A stretch of 64,000 nt of DNA from an uncultured Bacteroidaceae bacterium (GCA_905235525.1 CAJOLW010000010.1:1-64000), one strand, 5' to 3'. Shown: positions 40,528 to 49,951, counted from the first letter of the stretch. Translations and numbers: made by a program. The notes: generated by a model not told the origin, from the letters alone.

Positions 40528-42717
40528 ATGGCTGCACGACTGAGATTTAAGGTGGTGGACGAGGCGTTCAAACGTGCTCCTGTATATGTGAAGCAACGTC
40601 AAGAACGTCCAAGTGAGTATTTTGGAAGATACGTCTTTGATAGGCAAAAGATGTATAAGTATCTGCCCACGGAGGTGTATGAGAAGATGTGTGATGTAAT
40701 AGACAATGGTGCCCCTTTTGATCGCGCAATTGCTGATGCGGTGGCACAAGGTATTAAAACATGGGCTATTGAAAATGGCGTGACCCATTACACACATTGG
40801 TTTCAGCCTCTCACTGAGGGTACGGCTCAAAAGCACGATGGCTTTGTGGAGCACGATGGTAAAGGAGGAATGGTGGAAGAGTTTGAGGGGAAACTCCTTG
40901 TGCAGCAAGAGCCAGATGCCAGTTCGTTCCCATCTGGTGGAATCCGCTCCACTTTCGAGGCTCGAGGTTACTCGGCATGGGATCCCACATCACCTGTTTT
41001 CATTATTGGTGACACGTTGTTGATTCCAACCATCTTCATCTCTTATACAGGTGAAGCCCTTGATTACAAGGTTCCATTGAAAAAAGCGTTACATGCGGTT
41101 GATAAGGCTGCTACGGCTGTGACTCAATACTTTTATCCCAATGTAAAGAAGGTGATTTCCAACCTCGGTTGGGAACAGGAGTATTTTCTTGTGGATGAGT
41201 CGCTCTATGCTGCCCGCCCGGACCTTGTGATGACGGGGCGTACGCTGATGGGACACGACTCTGCCAAGAACCAGCAGATGGATGACCACTACTTTGGTTC
41301 CATCCCTGCCCGTGTAGAGGAGTTTATGAAAGACATCGAGATACATGCACTCGAACTGGGAATCCCTTGCAAGACACGTCACAACGAGGTGGCACCAAAT
41401 CAATTTGAGTTGGCTCCCATCTTTGAAGAGACCAACCTTGCCGTTGACCACAATATGTTGATGATGGCAATCATGAGGCGTGTGGCACGTAAGCACGGTT
41501 TCCGGTGCCTTTTACATGAAAAGCCTTTCAAAGGGGTGAACGGTTCTGGAAAACATGCGAATTGGTCACTTGCTACAGACACTGGCATTTTGCTTCATGC
41601 ACCGGGAAAGACCACGATGGATAACCTGCGTTTTGTCACTTTCATCGTGGAAACTCTCAAGGCTGTTTACGACCATAACGGCTTGCTCAAGGCTTCTATC
41701 ATGAGTGCCACCAATGCTCATCGTCTGGGTGCCAATGAAGCACCTCCTGCTATCATCTCTTCTTTCCTCGGCAAGACTGTTACGGATTTGCTGGAGCATG
41801 TGGAAAAGGCTGATGATGACAACCTTTCGGTGGCAGGAAAGAAGGCTTTCAAACTTGACCTCCCGTCTATTCCCGAATTGCTGATTGACAATACGGATCG
41901 TAACCGCACATCACCTTTTGCCTTCACGGGAAATCGTTTTGAGTTCCGTGCTGTCGGCAGTGAGGCGAACTGTGCTTCCGCCATGTTGATGCTTAATGCA
42001 GCCATGGCTGAAGCCCTCATTGACTTCAAGACCCGTGTTGACGCTCTCATTGAGAAAGGGGAGGCAAAAGAGGCTGCCATCCTCAAGGTGGTGCGTGAAG
42101 ACATCAAGCATGTGAAACCCATTGTTTTCAATGGCAACGGATATAGTGATGAATGGAAAGCCGAGGCTGCCAAACGTGGACTTGATTGCGAAACTTCAGC
42201 CCCCATCGTCTTCGATAACTATCTGAAAGAAAGTTCTGTCAAGATGTTTGAAAGGACACATGTGATGACTCGTTTTGAACTGGAGGCTCGTAATGAAATC
42301 AAATGGGAGACCTACACGAAGAAGATTCAGATAGAGTCACGCATCTTTGGCGACCTGTGTCTCAACCACATCATTCCTGTTGTGACACGTTACCAATCTG
42401 TACTGATTGATAATGTACACAAGGTGAGAGACATCTTCCCTGCTGACAAGACGCAGAAGATTTCTAAGGAGAACCTTCACCTCATTGAACAGATTTCAGA
42501 CCATGAGTCTTTCATCGTCGAGAATGTGGAGAAAATGGTGGAGGCACGCAAGGTGGCAAATCGTATTGAGTCTGAGCGTGAAAAGGCTATTGCTTACCAT
42601 GACACTGTGGCACCGCTCATCGAAGAAATACGTTACCATGTTGATAAACTTGAAACCATTGTTGATGATGAGGCTTGGCCACTTCCGAAATATAGGGAAC
42701 TGCTCTTCATCAGATAA
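40528..42717 (+). CDS. glnN: Glutamine synthetase type III
   Basis: The 729-residue GSIII enzyme makes glutamine from glutamate and ammonia with ATP. It is much longer than GSI (about 470), as expected for the type described in Bacteroides fragilis. Segments typical of GSIII include ENGVTHYTHWFQPLTEGTA, PCKTRHNEVAPNQFELAPIFEE and GSGKHANWSLATDTG. It forms dodecamers in studied species. The gene stands alone with a promoter and a terminator of its own, and the divergent side carries the secreted-protein operon. No defect is visible. Confidence 0.96.
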   Translation: MAARLRFKVVDEAFKRAPVYVKQRQERPSEYFGRYVFDRQKMYKYLPTEVYEKMCDVIDNGAPFDRAIADAVAQGIKTWAIENGVTHYTHWFQPLTEGTAQKHDGFVEHDGKGGMVEEFEGKLLVQQEPDASSFPSGGIRSTFEARGYSAWDPTSPVFIIGDTLLIPTIFISYTGEALDYKVPLKKALHAVDKAATAVTQYFYPNVKKVISNLGWEQEYFLVDESLYAARPDLVMTGRTLMGHDSAKNQQMDDHYFGSIPARVEEFMKDIEIHALELGIPCKTRHNEVAPNQFELAPIFEETNLAVDHNMLMMAIMRRVARKHGFRCLLHEKPFKGVNGSGKHANWSLATDTGILLHAPGKTTMDNLRFVTFIVETLKAVYDHNGLLKASIMSATNAHRLGANEAPPAIISSFLGKTVTDLLEHVEKADDDNLSVAGKKAFKLDLPSIPELLIDNTDRNRTSPFAFTGNRFEFRAVGSEANCASAMLMLNAAMAEALIDFKTRVDALIEKGEAKEAAILKVVREDIKHVKPIVFNGNGYSDEWKAEAAKRGLDCETSAPIVFDNYLKESSVKMFERTHVMTRFELEARNEIKWETYTKKIQIESRIFGDLCLNHIIPVVTRYQSVLIDNVHKVRDIFPADKTQKISKENLHLIEQISDHESFIVENVEKMVEARKVANRIESEREKAIAYHDTVAPLIEEIRYHVDKLETIVDDEAWPLPKYRELLFIR

Positions 42718-42732
42718 TTGAAGTAATGAAGA

Positions 42733-42773
42733 AAAAAGGTCTGGCATCATTTAACGTGGTGCCAGACCTTTTT
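42733..42773. terminator. Bidirectional terminator after glnN
   Basis: A 17-nt arm (42733-42749) pairs with 42757-42773 with one G-T pair and a 7-nt loop, with A-run and T-run ends. It separates glnN from the convergent DUF3256 gene. Confidence 0.92.
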
Positions 42774-42795
42774 GTATAATAACAATGTTTTAATC

Positions 42796-43410
42796 TCAAT
42801 TGGTCATTGTAACGCTAATGACTGATTTGACGTTGAGGATGAATCGATTTTCTTCGGTTGACCAACGGAAGGTGTTGGTCAAGGTATAAGGCTCCTTGGG
42901 TTGATGGCTGCCATTGGTGTGGAGTATGAAAGGAGCGTTTGTGGTGGTCACAGTCAGTTCATTGGTTGTTTTGTCAATTGTGACCCTGCGGAAATTATCG
43001 ATAGAGGGAAGAGTGTAGTAGTCGAGTGTGCGTAGAGGCTCCCAGTCTGTGGAGTAAAAGGAGATGGAAGAGTCGGGCGTTTCATCACAGAAAATGGTGC
43101 TAATGACCATGATGATGCGAGTGCCGTCGTTCTTCGTGAGCATCTTCATCTCTTTCTCTGAGTTCTTGGAAATGACAAGGTGTGCATAGTCATCTGTCAG
43201 TTCTTCCATCTTTGAAAAGGTACGAAAGAGGTTACGTGTCTGCATGGTCTTGTCGTTTTTCTGGTTGTCAACAATCTCCAAACGATTGTATTCGGACAAG
43301 ACGGGGCATACCTCTTGTGGCATCTTGAGGAAGAGGTCCTTGAGTGACTGGGCGTGGGTCATTTCACACAGGAAACACAGAATGCACAGAACTATTGAAA
43401 TCTTTTTCAT
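42796..43410 (-). CDS. DUF3256-family secreted protein
   Basis: The 204-residue protein has a signal peptide (CFLCEMTHAQ) and the DUF3256 start SLKDLFLKMPQEVCPVLSEYNRLEIVD. The mature part is beta-rich. DUF3256 is restricted to Bacteroidetes and has no known function. It lies 40 bp downstream of the ABC permease gene and may be at the end of the efflux transcript. Confidence 0.87.
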   Translation of the reverse strand: MKKISIVLCILCFLCEMTHAQSLKDLFLKMPQEVCPVLSEYNRLEIVDNQKNDKTMQTRNLFRTFSKMEELTDDYAHLVISKNSEKEMKMLTKNDGTRIIMVISTIFCDETPDSSISFYSTDWEPLRTLDYYTLPSIDNFRRVTIDKTTNELTVTTTNAPFILHTNGSHQPKEPYTLTNTFRWSTEENRFILNVKSVISVTMTN

Positions 43411-43450
43411 CTATTTTATTATCTCTAATCTCTAATCTATAGACTCTAAA

Positions 43451-44677
43451 CTACTCATGTCGGATGGCCTCGATTGGATCCATGTTGGCTGCTTTCCGGG
43501 CAGGAATGTAGCCAAAGATGATACCAATGAAGGTGCAGACAGCGAAGGATACATAGATGGACCAGGCTGGAATGCTGGATGGCATACCCATAAGCGGTAC
43601 AACAAAATTGCTGACAAGTCCTCCTAACAACACACCCAATAGTCCACCGGTGAGGGAGATGAGCACTGACTCGATGAGGAATTGGAGCGAGATGACCAAA
43701 CCTGTGGCTCCCACTGCCATGCGCAGACCGATTTCCTTGGTGCGTTCGGTGACACTCACCAACATGATGTTCATGATGCCGATACCTGCCACCAGCAAGG
43801 AGAATGCGGCTGCTACAACGAGAATGACCGTGACGGTGTCCATGGTGGACGACATGGTTTCCATCATTTCCGCCTGTGAACGGATGGTAAAATCATCCAC
43901 CTGATCCGCTTTCAGTTTATGGTTGTTGCGCAATATCTGGGTCAGTTCCTCGATGGCAGCATCGGAAAGTTCTTCTGTGAGTGCGGAACAAACGATAGAA
44001 GAAAAGTATGTTTGAGCCGCTATGCGCTTCATCACGCAAGTGTAGGGTGCAATGATGACGTTGTCTTGGTCCATACCCCATGAGTTATAGCCCTTGCTTT
44101 CCAGCACTCCAATGATACGTAGGGGGATGGATTTGAAACGGATGTTCTTACCGATGGCTTCCGCTTCCTTGCCTTCGCCAAAAAGTTCCTTGACGATAGT
44201 GGTGCCGACAATGCACACTTTGGAGGCTTTGCGAATGTCTTCCTCTGTGAAGTTTGTGCCTTCTTCCAATTCCCACTGCTTAATATCAAGGTATTCGGGG
44301 GATTCACCATAAACAGTGCTGGTCGTGTTGTTATTACCATAAATGACCTGTCCGCCTGATGTCACCTCTGGAGAGACATAACTGACGAACTTCTTTTCAT
44401 CAATGATACGTTGGTAGTCAGCCATTTTGAGAGTCTGCATGGCAGAAGGGTCTTGACGCACACCGCCACGCCTGTCGGCTCCCGGACGAATTGTGAGCAG
44501 GTTGGTGCCCATCGTGGAGAGTTCCTGACGAATGCTTTCCTTCGAGCCTTGTCCGATAGACATCATGATGATGACTGCCGCCACACCGATGATGATACCG
44601 AGCATGGAGAGGAACGAACGCATCTTATTGTTCGCCACTGCATTGAGGCTGACTTTGAAGAGGTTGAGTATATTCAT
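43451..44677 (-). CDS. MacB-like ABC transporter permease (FtsX family)
   Basis: The 408-residue protein has one N-terminal membrane segment, a large periplasmic MacB-type domain (about residues 45-270), and three C-terminal segments forming the FtsX domain. This topology belongs to mechanotransmission ABC proteins such as MacB and LolCE. The ATPase is on a separate gene 3 bp upstream. With the adaptor and the TolC-like protein it would move a substrate from the periplasm across the outer membrane. The substrate is unknown. Confidence 0.93.
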   Translation of the reverse strand: MNILNLFKVSLNAVANNKMRSFLSMLGIIIGVAAVIIMMSIGQGSKESIRQELSTMGTNLLTIRPGADRRGGVRQDPSAMQTLKMADYQRIIDEKKFVSYVSPEVTSGGQVIYGNNNTTSTVYGESPEYLDIKQWELEEGTNFTEEDIRKASKVCIVGTTIVKELFGEGKEAEAIGKNIRFKSIPLRIIGVLESKGYNSWGMDQDNVIIAPYTCVMKRIAAQTYFSSIVCSALTEELSDAAIEELTQILRNNHKLKADQVDDFTIRSQAEMMETMSSTMDTVTVILVVAAAFSLLVAGIGIMNIMLVSVTERTKEIGLRMAVGATGLVISLQFLIESVLISLTGGLLGVLLGGLVSNFVVPLMGMPSSIPAWSIYVSFAVCTFIGIIFGYIPARKAANMDPIEAIRHE

Positions 44678-44680
44678 AAC

Positions 44681-45445
44681 TTAGTCGTCTTGTGGTTTGG
44701 GCAGGGCTGCAAGTGCTTCGGCTGCCGACTTGATGTTGGTGTTGATGGTATCTTCACGAATCTTTCCGTCTCTCAGGTTGATGTTGCGTGAAGCAAAAGA
44801 GGCGATTTCAGGGTTGTGAGTCACGAAAATGATGGTGTGTCCCTCCTGATGAAGTTTCTGGAAAAGCACAAGCATTTCAAAAGAAGTGCGTGTGTCAAGA
44901 TTACCTGTTGCTTCGTCAGCGAGGAGTACAGCAGGATTGTTGACCAAAGCACGGGCGATGGCGACACGCTGCATCTGACCGCCTGACATTTGGTTGCTTT
45001 TGTGGTCGAGTCGATCGCCCAATCCCACTTCCTTCAATGCCTTGATGGCAGCCTCACGACGTTGTTTGGCTGAGTATTTGTTGTTATACATCAGCGGTAA
45101 CTCAACATTTTCCACAGCAGTGGTCTTTGCTAAAAGGTTGTAATTCTGGAATACGAACCCTATCTTGCGGTTGCGTAGTTTAGCACGTTGATTCTTGGAC
45201 ATCTTGCGGACGGGAGTTCCGTCGAGATAGTATTCACCAGAGGTGGGTGTGTCAAGGCATCCCAACTGATTGAGCAAAGTCGATTTGCCCGAGCCTGACG
45301 TTCCTTGTATGGTCACGAACTCGCCTTCGTAAATCTTAAAACTGACACCACGCAAGGCTTTCACGGTCTCTGAACCAACCTGAAAGTAGCGTTTCACATT
45401 GTCGAGTTCGATGACAACTTTACGATTGTCTTTTTGTTCGTTCAT
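44681..45445 (-). CDS. MacB/LolD-like ABC transporter ATPase
   Basis: The 254-residue cytoplasmic ATPase has Walker A GTSGSGKST near residue 49, signature MSGGQMQRVAIARAL, Walker B VLLADEATGNLD and H-loop VTHNPEI. The LolD/MacB subfamily signature is clear. The C-terminal tail beyond the core (INTNIKSAAEALAALPKPQDD) is short and acidic. It works with the permease encoded 3 bp downstream. Confidence 0.95.
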   Translation of the reverse strand: MNEQKDNRKVVIELDNVKRYFQVGSETVKALRGVSFKIYEGEFVTIQGTSGSGKSTLLNQLGCLDTPTSGEYYLDGTPVRKMSKNQRAKLRNRKIGFVFQNYNLLAKTTAVENVELPLMYNNKYSAKQRREAAIKALKEVGLGDRLDHKSNQMSGGQMQRVAIARALVNNPAVLLADEATGNLDTRTSFEMLVLFQKLHQEGHTIIFVTHNPEIASFASRNINLRDGKIREDTINTNIKSAAEALAALPKPQDD

Positions 45446-45467
45446 CTTCAGTCTTTATGTTCGTTGA

Positions 45468-46736
45468 TTATCTTGGGAAATTGCCGCCACTTGGTCTGCC
45501 ACCACCGAAACCGCCAGCACCTTGTGCACCGCCGTTACCTTGTGCACCACCGTTACCTTGTGCACCACCGTTACCTGGAGCACCGCCACGGTTTCTGTTA
45601 CCACCTGGTCGTGGCATGAATGGATTGGATGTGGCTGGTCCCTCTGACTCTTCCTTGCCACCGATGATTTCGAAGTCTGTGAGCACTTCAGTACCTGCCT
45701 TCACACCTGATACAATCTCAGTGAGCATACCGTTGCTGATACCGATTTCCACTTTGTGTGCTTTGAAGACATTACCTTCTTTGGTCCAAACTTTGAAAGG
45801 AGATTGTACATCTTCCACAGTCTCACTTTCTTGCAAGAGGGCTTCGTTAGGAGTGAAACGTAATGCACGGGCTGGAACAGCCAATACACCATTCTTCTCC
45901 AATGTGTAGATGGTCACGTTGGCTGTGAGTCCAGGCTTCAATTTCAGTTGGTCGTTAGGAGCGGAAATGACTACCTCGTAAGTGACCACATTGCTTTCGG
46001 TCGTTGCTTGCTGGCGTACTTGGGTGACAGCACCTTCGAAGATGTCATCAGGGAATGCGTCCACAGTGAAGGTGACACGCTGTCCCTCTTTCACGCCACC
46101 GATGTCAGCCTCGTCAATGTCAGCAATTACACGCATGTCTGTCAAGTCCTGTGCAATAATGAAGAGGGTAGGAGTGGTCATGGCTGATGCCACCGTCTGT
46201 CCTTCCTCCACTTCCTTGGAGAGTACCACGCCATCGATAGGCGATGTGATAGTGGCATAGCCAAGGTTGGTCTGGGCCTCAGTCACATTCTGTTGCTGTA
46301 CACGTACCTGCTGCACCGCCTGCTCGTAATTCAACTTAGCATTCTCATAGTCATTGGCAGAAACAAGTCCTTTGTCGTAGAGTGTTTTGTAACGTTTATA
46401 ATTGGCTGATTGGAAATTGAGTGAGGACTGTGCATTTGAGAGATTGCTCTGTGCAGATGCCAGTTTGGAAAGAAGGTTGGTCTTGTCAAGTTCTGCAATA
46501 ACCTGACCACGGTGCACCTCTGAATTGTAATCCACATAAATGCGGTCGATGATACCAGACACCTGGGTACCAACTTCCACCTCAGTCACTGGCTCGATAG
46601 TACCTGTGGCAGTGATGCTGGTGGTAATGTTTTGTTTCTCTACAGGAGTGGTGGAATATGTAACTTTTGGGGCTTCGCTACATGCGACGAATGTAGTAGC
46701 GATGATGAGCGTTGTGAATATATTGCTTGTTTTCAT
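45468..46736 (-). CDS. MacA-like periplasmic adaptor with Gly/Asn-rich repeat tail
   Basis: The 422-residue lipid-anchored adaptor (VACSE, likely lipobox at Cys 19) has the membrane-fusion layout: two halves of a biotinyl-lipoyl-like domain (GTQVSGIIDRIYVDYNSEVHRGQVIAELD and ATITSPIDGVVL), a helical hairpin between them, and a beta-barrel. It bridges the ABC permease and the TolC-like channel. The C terminus is unusual: it contains three GNGGAQ-type units and a Gly/Arg/Pro-rich end. Proteins of this family rarely need such a tail; its role is unclear. Confidence 0.93.
   Translation of the reverse strand: MKTSNIFTTLIIATTFVACSEAPKVTYSTTPVEKQNITTSITATGTIEPVTEVEVGTQVSGIIDRIYVDYNSEVHRGQVIAELDKTNLLSKLASAQSNLSNAQSSLNFQSANYKRYKTLYDKGLVSANDYENAKLNYEQAVQQVRVQQQNVTEAQTNLGYATITSPIDGVVLSKEVEEGQTVASAMTTPTLFIIAQDLTDMRVIADIDEADIGGVKEGQRVTFTVDAFPDDIFEGAVTQVRQQATTESNVVTYEVVISAPNDQLKLKPGLTANVTIYTLEKNGVLAVPARALRFTPNEALLQESETVEDVQSPFKVWTKEGNVFKAHKVEIGISNGMLTEIVSGVKAGTEVLTDFEIIGGKEESEGPATSNPFMPRPGGNRNRGGAPGNGGAQGNGGAQGNGGAQGAGGFGGGRPSGGNFPR
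45521..45574 (-). repeat. Three 18-nt repeats in the adaptor gene
   Basis: Three nearly identical 18-nt units (45521-45538, 45539-45556, 45557-45574) encode the GNGGAQ repeats near the adaptor C terminus. Copy-number change keeps the frame. Confidence 0.9.
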
Positions 46737-46772
46737 TGCTAATATGAATTATGAATGGGTCAATAATGTTTA

Positions 46773-48113
46773 TTACAATTTAATGTTCTCTCCTGCATAG
46801 AAGTTCAACATGGCAGCATTGAGCAGTGCAGTGTATTTGGTTTGCAGCAGTTGCTGTTCGGCTTGTAGCAGGTTGTTCTTACCTGTGGTCAACTCCACGA
46901 TGTTTTTGAGTCCAAGGTTGAACTGTTCGCTGACAAGGTCATAACTCTCCTGCATACTCTTTACGTTGTTTCGAGCGGAAATGAACTGCTGTTGTGATGT
47001 TGTTGCATTCAACCAATAGTTCTCGATGGTAGAGTAGAGTTGCTTCTGTTGTTCCTGCAGATTCAGTTCACTGGTCTGCAAGGTATACTTGGCTTTGCGG
47101 ATGTTGGTGCGAGCCTGATGGTTGTCAACGATTGGCACAGACACCGACAATCCCAATGAATTGTTCATGTTGTTCTTGACCTGCTTGAAGAAACCTGTGT
47201 GCTGACCTGAAGAGTTGCTCGAACCAATACCTGCCGTCATCGAAATAGTAGGTTTGTAACCTGCACGGGCGGAGTGAATAGCAATCTCTGACGACTCAAT
47301 GTTCAGTTTGCTTGATTGAATCTCTGGACGGTTCTCAAGAGCAGCATTATAAACAGCCTGTTCATCTGGAATCATGGCAAGCACTTGTGCATCTGTCACT
47401 TCTGGAACAGCAATATTGAAAGCCTCATCGTCATGAATCTCCAAGAGTTGCTTTAATTGCAGTTTGTAGTTGGAAAGTTGTGATTGAGCAGATACCAAGG
47501 AATACTCGTCCTGACTCACTTGTGCTTCTAATTGTACAAGGTCAACACGAGCAAGACTACCAACCTCCACCATTGTCTTGGCACGGTCACGTTGCATCAT
47601 GCTTGCCTTGATGATTTCTCTGCAAACCCTGACAGCCTCGGTTTCATACAGAATCTGTACATACAACTGCGCAATTTGCTCCTGAATGGTGTTTGCTTGT
47701 TGTTCGATGCCCAGTTCTGCAATTTTCTCTGTCAGTTGGTTCTGCTTGATAGTGTTTGTGTTACGATTACCGTTCCAGACCGTCCAGTTGGCATTGATGC
47801 CATAGGAACCATTGTAGGAGACTGTGTTGCTGTTGGTGGTCATTGTTCCGCCAGCAAGGTTGATAGTGGTTTCTGCGAAGGGTCGCCACGAAGCATTTTG
47901 ATTTGTGCTGAATGACACGGAAGGGAACAGAGCGGCTTTGCTCTGCAATACGTCCTCATGGTTAGAGGCCGCCGTTATCCTTTTCTGCTGCAATTGGATG
48001 TTGTTGGCAAGGGCATAATCCAGGCATTCTTGTAGCGTCCAGATCTTTTGTCCCCATGCTGCGGTTCCTGTCAGCAGGATGGATAGTGTCGCCAATAAGT
48101 GTTTTTTGTTCAT
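46773..48113 (-). CDS. TolC-family outer membrane channel protein
   Basis: The 446-residue protein has a signal peptide (LLTGTAAWGQ) and two repeats of long helices with beta strands, the TolC/OEP pattern (WTLQECLDYALANNIQLQQKR at the start, repeated NRPEIQSSKLNIES in the second half). It would form the trimeric outer-membrane exit duct of this tripartite pump. It is the first gene of the operon tolC-like, macA-like, ATPase, permease. Confidence 0.93.
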   Translation of the reverse strand: MNKKHLLATLSILLTGTAAWGQKIWTLQECLDYALANNIQLQQKRITAASNHEDVLQSKAALFPSVSFSTNQNASWRPFAETTINLAGGTMTTNSNTVSYNGSYGINANWTVWNGNRNTNTIKQNQLTEKIAELGIEQQANTIQEQIAQLYVQILYETEAVRVCREIIKASMMQRDRAKTMVEVGSLARVDLVQLEAQVSQDEYSLVSAQSQLSNYKLQLKQLLEIHDDEAFNIAVPEVTDAQVLAMIPDEQAVYNAALENRPEIQSSKLNIESSEIAIHSARAGYKPTISMTAGIGSSNSSGQHTGFFKQVKNNMNNSLGLSVSVPIVDNHQARTNIRKAKYTLQTSELNLQEQQKQLYSTIENYWLNATTSQQQFISARNNVKSMQESYDLVSEQFNLGLKNIVELTTGKNNLLQAEQQLLQTKYTALLNAAMLNFYAGENIKL

Positions 48114-48260
48114 TGTTTATCTGTTAGTTATCCGATTTTTTAGAACTCATTGAACTTAAAAAGTTTAGTATTTGTGCTATTGGTTTAACATACTTTGACT
48201 AACAATACAAAGCGAACAAATTTCCTTCATTTTGTTTCGTCCGTAGTTTGTTATAAAAAG

Positions 48261-48673
48261 GAAAGCAGTCGGGCTGTAAGCCGGGTTCTGTACACTCCGA
48301 AGAGCGTGTCTGTCATTTATCTACTCCATGAGTCACCTCATGGCTCTAGCGTTCTACCCTCCACCGCATGAATCCCGGCCCTGTTGCATTGCTGCTCAGA
48401 CCTTCGTCAACTCGGGCGGGCAACCCTCTCTCGGGTGGTTTACATGAACTTGCAGTTTCCAAGATGCACAGCCGACATGTCACCATGCCGCTGGTGAGCT
48501 CTTACCTCACCTTCTCACCATTTCTGCCCGAAGGCAGTTGTTGTTTTCTTCTGCATTACTCAACCCTCGCGGACTGCTTCTACATTAGGAAGTGGAATGC
48601 CCTGTACTGCCCGGACTTTCCTCTTTAGTCACCCCGAAGGACAACTCCAGCGACAGACCGTCCGGCTGCTTTC
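48261..48673 (-). ncRNA. rnpB: RNase P RNA (bacterial class)
   Basis: The minus strand starts GAAAGCAGCCGGACGG and contains the conserved GAGGAAAGTCCGGGC block (CR-I) near the 5' end. The 3' part reads ACAGAACCCGGCTTACAG (CR-V) and the ends pair through CTGCTTTC/GAAAGCAG. It is the catalytic RNA that cuts 5' leaders from pre-tRNAs. The length, about 413 nt, is normal. Ends are set from the terminal helix and may be off by a few bases. Confidence 0.95.
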
Positions 48674-48679
48674 GAATGG

Positions 48680-48687
48680 CGAAGGTA
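48680..48687 (-). promoter_or_regulatory. -7 box (TACCTTCG) of rnpB
   Basis: TACCTTCG on the minus strand, one mismatch from TAnnTTTG, 6 nt before the RNA 5' end, an ideal distance. Confidence 0.7.
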
Positions 48688-48843
48688 CGATTAAATTGGG
48701 AATTAGGAATTACAAATGAGGAATTATTTACTGATTGTTAAGACTTTTTAAGTGAATGACAATCTTTTTTTACTCTCAAATTCCCAATTCAGGTGTGCAA
48801 ACGATTTTGATTTTTGAAAAAAGATAAGTCGTTTTTCTAGCAT

Positions 48844-48885
48844 AAAAGAGGTCGTGTCTGTTACTTTTGACACGACCTCTTTTTA
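48844..48885. terminator. Bidirectional-type terminator after the toxin gene
   Basis: A perfect 15-bp stem (48844-48858 with 48869-48883) with a 10-nt loop and flanking A/T runs. It can end the toxin-antitoxin transcript. The remaining gap between rnpB and the toxin gene (48688-49043) is AT-rich, and I see no other feature in it. Confidence 0.88.
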
Positions 48886-49043
48886 TACTCTTTGCAGAAT
48901 GCGAGGACAAAATTACGGAAAAGAATTGGAATAAACGAAAAAGATGGAGAAAAAATAGAAGTGAGGATGCCAAACTGGCATCATCCCAATACTATATGGC
49001 ATTGTGATAGTCTTCCAATTAATGATATTCTATGGAGGAGTAT

Positions 49044-49319
49044 TTATTTGTCGTTGTAATGCTCCTCTGCTTGAATGACGAGTACAGTAACACGTTCATC
49101 GTAAATATCGTAGATGATACGATTGTCGGCCGTGATGTGCCGCGAATACGTTATGTCATGGCCTCCAACGAGGGGCTCAGGATGACCGATTCCTGTACGT
49201 GGATGCTCCATGATGTCAAGTAGAATCTTCGTGGCCTTCTTGAAAAGATGCGGATTGGACTTCTTCCACTTCTTCAGGGTTTTGTCGGCCTCCTTGGAAT
49301 ACTCAATCGTATACATCAT
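49044..49319 (-). CDS. YoeB/Txe-family mRNA interferase toxin
   Basis: The 91-residue protein has the RelE/YoeB fold pattern: KTLKKWKKSNPHLFKKATKIL, then GIGHPEPLVGGHDITYSRHIT, and a C-terminal DNRIIYDIYDERVTVLVIQAEEHYND. The late His-Tyr pair (EEHY) matches the catalytic end of YoeB. It cuts mRNA on the ribosome when unopposed. Its first codon overlaps the antitoxin stop by 4 bp, and the start is either of two adjacent Met codons. Confidence 0.9.
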   Translation of the reverse strand: MMYTIEYSKEADKTLKKWKKSNPHLFKKATKILLDIMEHPRTGIGHPEPLVGGHDITYSRHITADNRIIYDIYDERVTVLVIQAEEHYNDK

Positions 49320-49576
49320 AGACTGTCGAAATATTTCTGCATTTCTTCAGGTGTGCGGCACGAGATAGTCTCCCCCTTGGCATATTCCTCTCGGGCTTTC
49401 TTCATTGATCGGCGTAGGGCTGGTGTAATGCTCCTTTCGTCGTTGATGGTGGCAGTGCGCACCGATGCAATGCCACGTATTAACTTTAATGCTTTTTTTA
49501 TGTCGGCCACCATGGCATTATCCTCCAGCGTGATGATCATCTGGATGGATGGAGGTGTTAAAGTCGTTGATATCAT
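49316..49576 (-). CDS. Antitoxin partner of the YoeB-like toxin
   Basis: The 86-residue protein lies directly upstream of the toxin. A frame extends to 49627, but a TATCTTTG box at 49607-49614 would start transcription after that codon, so ATG 49576 is the start, helped by an AAGGAAAAG sequence just before it. The N part (TPPSIQMIITLEDNAMVADIKKAL) is beta-alpha; the C part is charged and ends RTPEEMQKYFDSL, which likely wraps the toxin. I do not see a clear Phd/YefM signature, so the DNA-binding family is uncertain. Confidence 0.82.
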   Translation of the reverse strand: MISTTLTPPSIQMIITLEDNAMVADIKKALKLIRGIASVRTATINDERSITPALRRSMKKAREEYAKGETISCRTPEEMQKYFDSL

Positions 49577-49606
49577 TTCTTTTCCTTTCTTAAATGTTTT
49601 CGATTG

Positions 49607-49614
49607 CAAAGATA
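49607..49614 (-). promoter_or_regulatory. -7 box (TATCTTTG) of the toxin-antitoxin pair
   Basis: TATCTTTG on the minus strand, 31 nt before ATG 49576. It sets the antitoxin start downstream of the longer open frame. Confidence 0.7.
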
Positions 49615-49717
49615 CAACTTTTTTCATTTACGTTACAAAAAAAAGGGCATCTGTTTTTCTGAACAGATGTAAATATAGGAATGATGTACTAGAAGTTTGT
49701 TGGGGCTACACTTATAA

Positions 49718-49776
49718 ACGTATTTATGTTATACTCGCAGATGTCATTACGGTGACGAGTGTAACATAAAATACGT
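49718..49776. repeat. Imperfect 20-bp inverted repeat with nested hairpin
   Basis: 49718-49737 pairs with 49756-49776 with one bulge and one mismatch. The 18-nt loop nests a small GTCA/TGAC stem. It lies in the 324-bp gap between the toxin-antitoxin pair and nifJ. No open frame covers it. Apart from this repeat and the nifJ terminator, the gap holds only the antitoxin promoter and a GCTACA/GCTACAA pair near 49830. Confidence 0.8.
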
Positions 49777-49892
49777 CTGTGTGGGGGGCCGCATCCTTGA
49801 TGAAAAGTATGTGCACTTCGTACCAAAATGTTGCTACATTGCTACAATGGTGTGTGATGACTATTGGTGAATGTGGTAAGTGTAGGGCAATA

Positions 49893-49929
49893 GAAAAAGC
49901 GACACATCCGAAGTGGACGTGTCGCTTTC
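49893..49929 (-). terminator. Terminator after nifJ
   Basis: A 14-bp stem (49896-49909 with 49915-49928, one G-T pair) with a 5-nt loop and a T-run on the minus strand. Confidence 0.9.
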
Positions 49930-49951
49930 CTGATGAATATCGTTAAGAATT

